A stretch of 16,443 nt of DNA from JAKSUT01 sp045616505. GTDB lineage: Bacteria > Cyanobacteriota > Vampirovibrionia > Gastranaerophilales > Gastranaerophilaceae. Location: positions 1 through 16,443 of the forward strand of contig JAZLGV010000061.1 in the NCBI GenBank assembly GCA_045616505.1, in the 5' to 3' direction. This document shows, piece after piece, positions 1 through 7,584 of this stretch (its first letter is position 1; the number at the start of each line of letters is the position of its first letter). Below the pieces are notes generated by a model that saw only the letters and a list, made by a program, of their open reading frames with translations, was not told where the DNA came from and did no database searches. The position numbers and the translations under genes are program-made.

Positions 1-564
1 GAAAGGAAAAAACAAAATGTTAATATAGACAGACTTGATGATTTGATGTTAGCAACGGAAGTCAAAACAATACAACGTAACGGTATTAGATTTTTGAACT
101 GTGATTATTTTGATGAACGACTATATGGTTTTAAAAGCAAAGTTTTAATTAAATACAATCTTTTTGATTTGTCGCAAATAAAAGTTTTTACTACAAAAGG
201 TGAATTTTTGTGTGTAGCAAATCGTGTAATAGAAACTCATCCGATGGCAAAGATTTTAGGAACAATACAAGATTTGGAAGATTACAAGCAAAAAATTGTT
301 AAACAGAAACAACTGAAAAAGCAAACAATAAATGCTGTTAAAAATTATCTTTCATCAGATGAAGTTAAATATTTGGAAGTAAAAATGGATGATGAAATTT
401 TTAAACACGATTTAAACGCTATTAAAACACCTTTTAAACAGGGTTTAAAACTTGCTTTTAAAAACAATGCCGAAAAATATGAATATTTAATCAAAAACGA
501 TCCAAATAATTCGTGGATAGATGAATTTAAAAAGACTAAGGAGTACGAACTTTTATATGCGTAA
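1..564 (+). CDS. Mu-type transposase (MuA-like), C-terminal part, cut by window edge
   Basis: The reading frame is open from base 1, so the gene starts outside the window; 187 codons are visible. The readable segment matches the C-terminal beta-barrel of Mu/Tn552-type DDE transposases: RNGIRFLNCDYF near the start, then a stretch ending in YNLFDLSQIKVF and GEFLCVA. This domain follows the catalytic core in the family and helps bind DNA and assemble the transpososome. After about residue 95 comes a Lys-rich helical tail, where MuA-like proteins contact their ATPase partner. The DDE core itself is not visible. The stop codon overlaps the start of the MuB-like gene, the A-B order seen in Mu. The family call is confident; whether the gene is intact cannot be judged. 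Confidence 0.85.
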   Translation, partial: ERKKQNVNIDRLDDLMLATEVKTIQRNGIRFLNCDYFDERLYGFKSKVLIKYNLFDLSQIKVFTTKGEFLCVANRVIETHPMAKILGTIQDLEDYKQKIVKQKQLKKQTINAVKNYLSSDEVKYLEVKMDDEIFKHDLNAIKTPFKQGLKLAFKNNAEKYEYLIKNDPNNSWIDEFKKTKEYELLYA

Positions 565-1237
565 AATTTTTGTAAAAACAAGTAATGTTAGAAACTTTAT
601 CGGACTTGTTGAAAACTTGAACAACAAACCGAAAAATATTCCAAAAATGGGTTTGATTTACGGTGAACCTGGGTTGGGAAAATCTCAAACAGCATTGTGG
701 TTGGCTTGTAAATATGATGGAATATATTTAAGATGTTCAAACCTTATGACAGGTCGGTGGTTACTTGAAGAAATGGTTAAAGAAATGGATGAAATTCCAA
801 GATTTTTAACTTCTGATAACTTTAATATCATAGTCAAAAAACTAAAACAAAACCCACAGATTATTTTTATTGATGAAATTGATTATCTGATGAACAATTA
901 TAAAACCATTGAAACTTTGCGAGATATTCACGATGAAACAAATTGCCCGATTATTTTTATCGGAATGGGTTTGGCTCACAGGAAACTTGAAAGATACAAA
1001 CATTTATATGATAGATTTTCCGAAATTATGAAATTTGAAACATTTGGTGTAAATGATTTAAAACAAATCTTTGATCAATTATCTGACGTAAAAATTACAT
1101 CTGACGCAATTGAATATATTTACCCCAAATTCAATCGGTTTAGGCAAATTGTGCAATTAATCAACCAACTAGAAACAGTTGCAAAAGAAAATAATCTGTC
1201 GGAAATAACAACGGAAATCATAAAGGAGATTTTATGA
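557..1237 (+). CDS. MuB-like AAA+ ATPase, transposition target-selection protein
   Basis: A 226-residue AAA+ ATPase. Walker A is GEPGLGKS (about residues 36-43), Walker B is IIFIDEIDYL (about 102-111), and a sensor-1-like strand PIIFIGMG follows at about 131-138. In Mu, the B protein forms ATP-dependent filaments on target DNA and activates the transposase. I chose ATG 557 over the in-frame ATG at 521: TAAGGAG lies at 537-543, the overlap with the upstream stop becomes a short ATGCGTAA, and the resulting N-terminus (MRKIFVKTSNVRNF) fits short phage transposition ATPases. It is shorter than phage Mu B and lacks room for that protein's N-terminal HTH domain. The next gene overlaps its stop by ATGA, implying translational coupling. 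Confidence 0.85.
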   Translation: MRKIFVKTSNVRNFIGLVENLNNKPKNIPKMGLIYGEPGLGKSQTALWLACKYDGIYLRCSNLMTGRWLLEEMVKEMDEIPRFLTSDNFNIIVKKLKQNPQIIFIDEIDYLMNNYKTIETLRDIHDETNCPIIFIGMGLAHRKLERYKHLYDRFSEIMKFETFGVNDLKQIFDQLSDVKITSDAIEYIYPKFNRFRQIVQLINQLETVAKENNLSEITTEIIKEIL

Positions 1238-1791
1238 ACATAGAAAAATTAGCAAAACATTTGAAAGAATTTACACTTGATGAAATCGAAATGATAGCAG
1301 AAGAGAACTGTAAAACAAAACTTGAACAACTTTTGAACAAGGATAAAATTGTGTTTAAAAGGGGTATGTACAAATATGTTGAAAATATTGATACTGTTAA
1401 TTTTGGGGTGTTTTTAGATAGCAAAAAAGTTATAAAATCAATGACAATTAATGACGCAATTCAATATTTTTTAATCAATTATGTTGCAAAGTTTTGTTCT
1501 AAAAAAACAAACAGAATTTATAAAGCAGCTTTTAAATTAGATATAATTCCGATTTTAAAGAAAAATAATATTACAAAATTTGAGTCGAAAGAAATTATTG
1601 CTATTTACAAAGCTTTTTCAGAAAAAGAATTTAAGCCTCGCCGACTAAAAAATACAATGGCACTTTTGAAACAGTTTTTGAAATATTGTAAGACCGAAGG
1701 TTTGATTAAAAATTATGCTAATTTTTCTGTAAAAAGACTAACTGAAAAGAATGAATTTAGTTTAGACAGAATAGTTTTTGAAGGAGAGTAA
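1234..1791 (+). CDS. Stand-alone integrase-like core-binding (SAM-like) domain protein
   Basis: 185 residues, starting in an ATGA overlap with the MuB-like gene. Residues about 1-50 look like a small helical DNA-binding or regulatory segment (FTLDEIEMIAEENCKTKLEQLL, then KIVFKRGMYKYV). Residues about 65-170 resemble the N-terminal core-binding domain of tyrosine recombinases: TINDAIQYFLINYV, a basic helix, IIPILKKNNI, then TMALLKQFLKYCKTEGLI. No catalytic domain follows. There is no R...HxxR...Y set, and the next gene is unrelated, so this is not a simple frameshift. The stop sits two bases before the next ATG, as expected in a working operon. It may be a DNA-binding accessory of the Mu-like module. 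The function is not known, and the domain assignment rests on pattern only. Confidence 0.6.
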   Translation: MNIEKLAKHLKEFTLDEIEMIAEENCKTKLEQLLNKDKIVFKRGMYKYVENIDTVNFGVFLDSKKVIKSMTINDAIQYFLINYVAKFCSKKTNRIYKAAFKLDIIPILKKNNITKFESKEIIAIYKAFSEKEFKPRRLKNTMALLKQFLKYCKTEGLIKNYANFSVKRLTEKNEFSLDRIVFEGE

Positions 1792-1792
1792 T

Positions 1793-2209
1793 ATGAGCAA
1801 AATGAAATATTACAACGAAGCTGAAAGATTGTATTTGTATGACAATTTGTCTGCTGATGAAATTTATAAGCAGTTAAATATTTCTCGCAGAACTGTTTAT
1901 TATTGGAAAGAAAAATTTAACTGGGATAAAAAACGTGCTGAAAAATTGAAAAATAAAGAAACGATGAGCAAAGATTTGCTTGAATTTATCAGAAAATTAA
2001 TGAAAAAAATTGCAACAGATTTAGAAAATAAAGTGCCTGTAAATCAAGCACTGTTTTATTCTTTGAACAATCTGCTCAAATGTATGCCGGACTTACAAAA
2101 ATATGAAACAGAAGTAAAAAATTTCAAAGAACCGAAAGACGATATTTTCTCGGAAGAATTTATAAAAGAAATTCGCAGAGAGTTTTTGAATTGGGAACCT
2201 GAAAAGTAA
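1793..2209 (+). CDS. HTH protein resembling Mu-like phage terminase small subunit
   Basis: 138 residues from ATG 1793, which has AAGGAG at 1781-1786 with a 6-base spacer; a TTG at 1778 is in frame but lacks such a site. Residues about 8-45 form a helix-turn-helix: ERLYLYDNLSADEIYKQLN, then SRRTVYYWKEKFNWD. The pattern LY...(S/A)..EI...L.(V/I)S.RTVY.WK...WD is typical of terminase small subunits of Mu-like and other tailed phages. The rest is helical and charged. In a phage, this protein recognises DNA ends for packaging, and a large terminase gene would normally follow. Here the next gene is a chromosomal-type response regulator. A regulatory role within a small transposon is an alternative. 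Confidence 0.6.
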   Translation: MSKMKYYNEAERLYLYDNLSADEIYKQLNISRRTVYYWKEKFNWDKKRAEKLKNKETMSKDLLEFIRKLMKKIATDLENKVPVNQALFYSLNNLLKCMPDLQKYETEVKNFKEPKDDIFSEEFIKEIRREFLNWEPEK

Positions 2210-2238
2210 CCAAATATAAAAAATTATAGAGATACTGA

Positions 2239-2256
2239 AACTAACAAATAACTAAT
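2239..2256 (+). promoter_or_regulatory. Candidate response-regulator box: tandem 7-mers, 11-bp period
   Basis: AACTAAC (2239-2245), four bases AAAT, then AACTAAT (2250-2256). This 7-4-7 direct-repeat geometry is what OmpR/PhoB-family regulators bind as a head-to-tail dimer. It lies 11 bases upstream of the TATAAT at 2268 and occupies the -35 region, as PhoB boxes do. The downstream gene encodes a regulator of that family, so autoregulation is the natural inference. A closely related pair occurs at 13456-13473. The repeats are seen directly; binding is inferred. Confidence 0.5.
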
Positions 2257-2267
2257 AATTTTAATAG

Positions 2268-2273
2268 TATAAT
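2268..2273 (+). promoter_or_regulatory. -10 element giving a leaderless response-regulator mRNA
   Basis: A perfect TATAAT ends 6 bases before the ATG at 2280, so transcription should begin at or next to the A of the start codon. No Shine-Dalgarno sequence exists in the 30 bases upstream. A stop codon (TAG 2265-2267) closes the frame, and the first residues already run into the receiver motif KILVVEDE, so the start cannot be moved. There is no good -35 hexamer; the 7-4-7 repeat lies there instead. Confidence 0.6.
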
Positions 2274-2279
2274 GAATTT

Positions 2280-2972
2280 ATGGGTATAAAGGATGCAAAG
2301 ATACTTGTTGTTGAAGATGAGGTTCAATTAAACAGAGTAATTGAACTTATGCTTCAGGCAGACGGATATTATAAAATAAAATGCGTATATGACGGAAATG
2401 AAGCTCTTAATTTTATCAAATCTGATAAACCGGACTTGATTCTGCTTGATGTTATGATTCCTGAACTTGACGGTTATTCCTTATGCAAAATAATTAAAAG
2501 TGATGAAAATTATAAAAACACTAAAGTTATTATGCTTACTGCTAAAAAAATGGAAGAGGATATTTTAGAAGGGTTTAATTCAGGAGTAATTGACTATATT
2601 ACAAAACCATTCAGTAACAAAGTTCTTTTAGCAAGAATAAAAGCTCATTTAGAATCACTTGATTCTATTGGTGGAATTAAAAAGTATAAAGATATAATTG
2701 TTGATACTGATAAAGTGACGGTAAGAGTTAATAATCAAGAAATTGAACTTACAAATTTTGAATACAAAATTTTAGATACCTTTATTTCAAATATAGGAAT
2801 TGTTTTTAGCCGTTCATCTTTGCTTTCAATGCTTAGAGGTAACGAGGGATTTAATATATCCGAACGTGCTGTTGATGTTCAAATTTTAAATTTAAGAAGA
2901 AAGCTTGGTGAAAGAGGACAAGATATTGAAACAATAAGGGGTGCAGGGTATAAACTTAAGGAAATTATATGA
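2280..2972 (+). CDS. OmpR/PhoB-family DNA-binding response regulator
   Basis: 230 residues, a normal length for the family. The receiver domain (about 5-118) has the acidic pair E12-D13, phosphoacceptor D57 in LILLDVMIPELDGY, T87 in VIMLTA and K109-P110 in DYITKPF. All the catalytic residues for Asp phosphorylation are present. The C-terminal winged-helix domain (about 135-228) ends with ISERAVDVQILNLRRKLG and the typical IRGAGYKL. It should be phosphorylated by the kinase encoded immediately downstream, whose ATG overlaps this stop (ATGA). There is no ribosome binding site, and the start is predicted to be leaderless. Likely targets are its own promoter and the efflux operon at 13.3 kb, inferred from shared repeats. 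Confidence 0.93.
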   Translation: MGIKDAKILVVEDEVQLNRVIELMLQADGYYKIKCVYDGNEALNFIKSDKPDLILLDVMIPELDGYSLCKIIKSDENYKNTKVIMLTAKKMEEDILEGFNSGVIDYITKPFSNKVLLARIKAHLESLDSIGGIKKYKDIIVDTDKVTVRVNNQEIELTNFEYKILDTFISNIGIVFSRSSLLSMLRGNEGFNISERAVDVQILNLRRKLGERGQDIETIRGAGYKLKEII

Positions 2973-4372
2973 AAAAAAGAGATTTATTTTGGATTAACAA
3001 AATTTTTTGGCTTACAGGGATTTTGGTTATTTTCATTGGAATTTCCCTATATAATTTTGTCCAAATAAATCATTTATATTTAGACGGTGAAAAAAATGAA
3101 ATTAATTTTTATAAAAAACAAATAAGACTTGCTTCCACTCCATATTTAACCAAAAACGATACTCAAGGATTACAGGAATATTGTGAAAATTTTGAAAATG
3201 AAAACGATGTATCGTTTCAGATTTTTGACAAAAACAAAAAACTTATTGCCGGAACATCACTTGATAACAAAGAACTTGACCTTGATGAACATATACTTGA
3301 TATGCAATTAAGCAAATGGACAATATTTAAGAGCATTATTAAACATCAAGAATTATCTGATGTTAGTGAATTTAAAGTAAAAAACAATAAATATTATTTG
3401 AAACTCGTATTGCTTGAATATGATTTTGTTTCATCTTTAATAGGTACTCAAACAAATATTACAATATTTTTAATTGCTTGTTTATTGCTTTTGAGTGGAT
3501 ATTTTGTACATGTATTTTTCACTATAAGAAAATCTTTTAATAATTTGGAAGATAGTGTTATAAAAATTTCAAAAGGCGAATTGGATACTGAAATAAAAAT
3601 TTCCAAAGAAGGCTTATTGCAAGAAATTTCACTTGCAATAAAGCAAATGGGGGTTAAATTAAAAAATCAAATTGAAAGATTAAAAAAGCTTGAAACTTAC
3701 AGATCAACTTTTATTCAGGATATGACACATGAAATTAAAACTCCAATTGCAACAATAAATTCAGCTATTGAACTTTTGAAAATAAAAAATTCAATTTCTG
3801 ATAATGACAGAGAATGTTTTGATATAATACTTTCTCAAACAGACAATATAAATAAACTTATAAATGATATTTTAAGTTTATCTGAAATTGAACTTGAACG
3901 AACAAACGGAAACAAAGATTTTACAACATTTAATCTTAATAAAACAATAGAAAAAGCAATTTCTTGTGTAAATCTGCAAAATGCAAGTATTTCTTTTTTG
4001 CCAAAATGCAATACGGATATTTTTGCAAACGAAGATTTACTTATAACAGCTGTTATAAATCTTTTGAACAATGCAATTAAATACTCTGAATCTGAAAAAA
4101 TTGATGTGATTTTAGAACAAGATAATGCTAAAATTATTATTTCAGTTAAAGATTATGGCATCGGAATTGAAGAAAAACATTTGGATAATTTATTTAAAAG
4201 ATTTTATAGAGTTGATAAAGCAAGAAGCCGAAAAACAGGCGGTACAGGTCTGGGGCTTGCAATAGTAAAACATATTGCTCAACTTCATAAAGGCAATGTT
4301 GTTATAGAAAGTGAAGTTGGCAAAGGTTCAACTTTTAAGATTATTTTACCTCAGGAAATACCTACAGATTAA
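2969..4372 (+). CDS. Membrane sensor histidine kinase
   Basis: 467 residues. Transmembrane helix 1 spans about 11-32, a sensor region of about 125 residues follows outside the cytoplasm, and helix 2 spans about 162-184. A HAMP linker (about 185-237) leads to a HisKA domain with H254 in FIQDMTHEIKTP. The HATPase_c domain contains the N box NLLNNAIKY (364-372), G1 DYGIGI (395-400), the F-box region LFKRFYRVDKARS and G2 GGTGLGL (424-430). All motifs needed for autophosphorylation are intact. The sensor region has no motif I recognise, so the signal is unknown. It is cotranscribed with the response regulator and convergent with the acyltransferase gene 20 bases away. No hairpin terminator is visible in that gap. 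Confidence 0.93.
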   Translation: MKKRDLFWINKIFWLTGILVIFIGISLYNFVQINHLYLDGEKNEINFYKKQIRLASTPYLTKNDTQGLQEYCENFENENDVSFQIFDKNKKLIAGTSLDNKELDLDEHILDMQLSKWTIFKSIIKHQELSDVSEFKVKNNKYYLKLVLLEYDFVSSLIGTQTNITIFLIACLLLLSGYFVHVFFTIRKSFNNLEDSVIKISKGELDTEIKISKEGLLQEISLAIKQMGVKLKNQIERLKKLETYRSTFIQDMTHEIKTPIATINSAIELLKIKNSISDNDRECFDIILSQTDNINKLINDILSLSEIELERTNGNKDFTTFNLNKTIEKAISCVNLQNASISFLPKCNTDIFANEDLLITAVINLLNNAIKYSESEKIDVILEQDNAKIIISVKDYGIGIEEKHLDNLFKRFYRVDKARSRKTGGTGLGLAIVKHIAQLHKGNVVIESEVGKGSTFKIILPQEIPTD

Positions 4373-4392
4373 TTTTTCTAAATTTTTGCTAA

Positions 4393-5502
4393 CTAAATTC
4401 CTGTAAACATTCTTGTATTAATATCTTTATTTATCTTAAGTAACAGATATTTTATGCCGAATAATGTTGCGGTTGAAAGTAGTGCAACAAGAATAAAACG
4501 AACTGTTACACATAAAATAATCTCTGAAAAAGTTCCTGCAACAATTACATTGGGCAGATTAAAGATTTGATTATATATAAAAAACCAGTACCAATGAATA
4601 AAAAACAATCCAAAGCTATATTTTGCAATAAAATCAAGTGTCTTATTAGTTTTATTGTGAGATAAAATAAATTCGTCATAATGTTTAAGATACGCTAATA
4701 ACAACATTGTTACAAAGGTTTTGGATATAGTAAAATTACACCAATTAAATTTATAGGTCAGATAAATATTTAATCCACTCGTTAAAATTACACCTATCCA
4801 CAAAATCAATCTTTTATCATAAAATTCATCGATAATATTTTTATTAGCAGAACAAAACATTCCGAATATATAAAGAGATAGGAAATGAACAAATCCGGAA
4901 AGAACATAATTTACATAAGCTAAATATCTTTCTAAATAACTTAAATTTATTAAATCAGAATACTCAGGACTGATTCTGGGGAAGAATATTGTTATCAAAA
5001 ATAAAAATGGAAGAGTTTTATACAATATTTCCTTTTTTTCCAGTTTAAGCAGTCCCCAAGAACAAATAAAAAATATTACAATCATTGGAATAAACCACGC
5101 AGGTATATTGTGAACTCTGCCAACTGTTAAGTGCATTGGTATTTGAAGCCAAGCAGGAATATCAAAGAATGTGTTTTTATAGGTCATTGGCATGGCTAAA
5201 CAAAAAATTAATCCGGGAATTGATGTTATTAAATACGGCATAATAACATTTGTCCATTTTTTCTTCATATAATTTTTGTATTCAAATTTAGATGACAAAT
5301 GCTGAAATAAAAATCCAGAAATAAATATAAAAAGAGCAGTTCCGCCACAAACGATTTCAGTATTTATTATATGAGGTAAAGTACCGTCAGAGCCAAACTG
5401 CATTGTATGCCCCATTATAATAAGCAAAATAGCAAGTCCTCTAAATACATTTATATAATTTAAAAATTGCTTCTTTTTCCCCTGATTTATAACTTTTTCC
5501 AT
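4393..5502 (-). CDS. Acyltransferase family 3 membrane O-acyltransferase
   Basis: 369 residues with about ten hydrophobic segments. Near the N-terminus is the family hallmark INVFRGLAILLIIMGH (about 17-32), with the conserved Arg21 and His32. It is followed by ALFIFISGFLF and, near the C-terminus, YSFGLFFIHWYWFF. Family members move acyl groups (often acetyl) from cytoplasmic donors to sugars, polysaccharides, lipids or antibiotics at the membrane. The ATG is preceded by AAGGAG with a 6-base spacer, and this site overlaps the stop of the GH13 gene, so the two are probably coupled. It is the last gene of the operon. The substrate is unknown; the context suggests a sugar acceptor in the cell envelope. 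Confidence 0.85.
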   Translation of the reverse strand: MEKVINQGKKKQFLNYINVFRGLAILLIIMGHTMQFGSDGTLPHIINTEIVCGGTALFIFISGFLFQHLSSKFEYKNYMKKKWTNVIMPYLITSIPGLIFCLAMPMTYKNTFFDIPAWLQIPMHLTVGRVHNIPAWFIPMIVIFFICSWGLLKLEKKEILYKTLPFLFLITIFFPRISPEYSDLINLSYLERYLAYVNYVLSGFVHFLSLYIFGMFCSANKNIIDEFYDKRLILWIGVILTSGLNIYLTYKFNWCNFTISKTFVTMLLLAYLKHYDEFILSHNKTNKTLDFIAKYSFGLFFIHWYWFFIYNQIFNLPNVIVAGTFSEIILCVTVRFILVALLSTATLFGIKYLLLKINKDINTRMFTGI

Positions 5503-5508
5503 AATTTA

Positions 5509-5514
5509 CTCCTT
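5509..5514 (-). promoter_or_regulatory. Ribosome binding site of acyltransferase, overlapping GH13 stop
   Basis: On the minus strand, AAGGAG stands 6 bases before ATG 5502 and overlaps the GH13 stop codon at 5513-5515. This is a strong site, and its placement argues for coupled translation of the last two operon genes. Confidence 0.7.
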
Positions 5515-7561
5515 ACGGTAATTTTAACCATACAAACGAATGTGAAAACATTAATAATCTTGTTTTGTTATTTTTTAAAGAAAGTTTTAATTTATATTTT
5601 TCATTGTTTAAAATGTTTGTCAAAGTTACTATTTGTTGATTTTTCTTTAAACCTTTTAAAACTACGTCTTTGGGTAAAGCAAGTTCTGCAATACATCTTC
5701 TGTCGGAGAGATTATTAACTATTAAATATTTATCTCCTTTATAACTTCTGATATATGCAAGAATGTGTTTATCTGTATCCAAAATTGTTAAGTCACCTCT
5801 TGAAAGAGCGGGAATATTTTTGCGAAGTTTAATCATATTTTGAACAGAATGATAAATTTTTCCGCTGTAGCTTTTATTTTCTTTGCTTGCGTTATAAAAA
5901 CTATCTTTAGTAAGATGTCCTCTGTTAATATCCCTGCTGTCAAAGAATGATAGCAATTTTATTTTGCTTAATTTTTTTCTCAAATTAGCAGATTTTTTTG
6001 CATTTTCAAAATTATTTTTTGCGCCGATTTCATCACCGTAATATATAATAGGTATCCCGGGAAGTGACAACAAAACAGAAAATGCCATATTAATATGTTG
6101 ATAATCTTCATTAAGAAAATTTGCCATTCTTCCTGAAACCCCATACCCTTTTCTAAAAGGTGCACCTTTATTTGCCAAAGCATTATAAATAAGTTCTCTC
6201 ATTTCGGGAGTTACCATCTCTAAGGTAAGTTCATCATGTACTCTTAAAAAAGTTGCCCAACTTGTAGATTCAGGAATTTTGGGCAAATCTTTAACTGATT
6301 TTTTAAAATACGAATTGTTTTCCGTAATAAATGTTGCCCAAAGTGCAGGCATTTCAGGGAAATTATAAGCAATTTGAACTTCATCTGTTCTTTTTAATTC
6401 TTTTTCTTGACCGTTAATTGAAACATTAGTTTTTCTTTCTGTTCCAAAATACGGAATAACATTTTTGGGTAATTGACACGCTTCCGCTTGCATAACAGTT
6501 CTTGGAGCAATGGCTTGCAAATAAACGCTCAAAAGTTTGATAATTTCATGAGTTTTGTCTAAATTTTCGGCATTTGTTCCATTTTCTTTAATCAAATAAG
6601 GAATTGCATCAAGTCTGAATATATCTACCCCTAAATTTGCCCAATAATTCAATGTTTTGAGATTATAATACAAAACTTCAGGATTTTCCCAATTTATATC
6701 CAATTGAAATGGATAAAAGGTATGATAGAAATAATAATTCTTTCCTTTAACCTGAACTTTTCTATAATGATTTTCTGATATTTCTGGGAATATCAATCTT
6801 CGTTTGCTTATCGTGCCGTCATTTTCTTTGTATTCAACAATATGCCCCAGTTTTTTATCTACAGATTTTGTGTATTCAGGCATAGTTTCCCTCACCACAA
6901 AATATTTAATTTTACTTTCATCACCTTTTAAAATATCCTGAAACCATTCATGTTGTTCTGAAAAATGGTTTAAAACTAAATCTGCTTTAATTTTAAAGCC
7001 ATGTCCTTTTGCTTTTTTAATAAAGGATTCAAATTGTTCTTTTCCGCCTAAATCTTTTCTTATGCCTTGAGGATTTTTAACATCAAATCCTGCATCTTCC
7101 ATCGGGGAATCAGCAAAAGGAAGCATATAAAGAGTTGTTACACCTAGATCTTTTAAGTATGAAAGCATTGCTTCCGTATCTTTAAATTGATTAGGTTTTC
7201 CGTCGGTTACAGTTCCGAATTGATCTACATAAAACATATAAATAATTTCATCTTTATACCAATCAGATACAAGGTTCAAATCATCTTTTTTTAAATCTAA
7301 AGAACGGCTATCGACTGTTTTTTGAGCAATTTCATTAATTCTGTTAAAAATATCTTCCGAATTTTCAGCTCCATAAATATTTGTGACATGTGCTTTTAAT
7401 TCTTTTGTTGTTTTTTGAGTAAATACGCTTTGTTGCACATCTGCAGCTGCAGTGTTTGTATCTTTTTCTGATATTTCCTGAGAATAAGCATACAAATTTA
7501 TATTTATAAATAATAAAAATATTAAAAATAATATTATTTTTTTCATATTGATTCCCATCAT
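5513..7561 (-). CDS. Exported GH13 enzyme, trehalose-synthase-like
   Basis: 682 residues. Alpha-amylase-family signatures in order: DLVLNH (194-199), GVDIFRLDAIPYL with nucleophile D318, TVMQAEACQLP with acid/base E360, and FLRVHDELTLEMVT with D443. The catalytic triad is complete. The region around D443, the sequence WYKDEIIYMFYVDQF near 101-115 and GTNAENLDKTHE near 328-339 resemble trehalose synthase, which interconverts maltose and trehalose. Known trehalose synthases are cytoplasmic, but this one has a signal peptide (MKKIILFLIFLLFININLYA, cleavage likely after LYA) plus an extra segment of about 70 residues before the barrel. Two ATGs (7561, 7558) precede the likelier signal-peptide start at 7546; none has a good ribosome site. 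Region IV has V441 where the family usually has Asn. Other GH13 specificities remain possible. Confidence 0.85.
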   Translation of the reverse strand: MMGINMKKIILFLIFLLFININLYAYSQEISEKDTNTAAADVQQSVFTQKTTKELKAHVTNIYGAENSEDIFNRINEIAQKTVDSRSLDLKKDDLNLVSDWYKDEIIYMFYVDQFGTVTDGKPNQFKDTEAMLSYLKDLGVTTLYMLPFADSPMEDAGFDVKNPQGIRKDLGGKEQFESFIKKAKGHGFKIKADLVLNHFSEQHEWFQDILKGDESKIKYFVVRETMPEYTKSVDKKLGHIVEYKENDGTISKRRLIFPEISENHYRKVQVKGKNYYFYHTFYPFQLDINWENPEVLYYNLKTLNYWANLGVDIFRLDAIPYLIKENGTNAENLDKTHEIIKLLSVYLQAIAPRTVMQAEACQLPKNVIPYFGTERKTNVSINGQEKELKRTDEVQIAYNFPEMPALWATFITENNSYFKKSVKDLPKIPESTSWATFLRVHDELTLEMVTPEMRELIYNALANKGAPFRKGYGVSGRMANFLNEDYQHINMAFSVLLSLPGIPIIYYGDEIGAKNNFENAKKSANLRKKLSKIKLLSFFDSRDINRGHLTKDSFYNASKENKSYSGKIYHSVQNMIKLRKNIPALSRGDLTILDTDKHILAYIRSYKGDKYLIVNNLSDRRCIAELALPKDVVLKGLKKNQQIVTLTNILNNEKYKLKLSLKNNKTRLLMFSHSFVWLKLP

Positions 7562-7584
7562 TTAATCTTAAACTTTAGTTTCTC

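Noticed and set aside
1778..1795. Frameshifted full-length tyrosine recombinase spanning genes three and four of the module
   Set aside because: The fourth protein has an HTH of terminase type and no recombinase catalytic motifs, and it has its own AAGGAG and ATG.
4373..4400. Possible bidirectional terminator between the kinase and acyltransferase genes
   Set aside because: The gap is AT-rich with repeated CTAAATT, but no stable stem with a T-run can be drawn on either strand.
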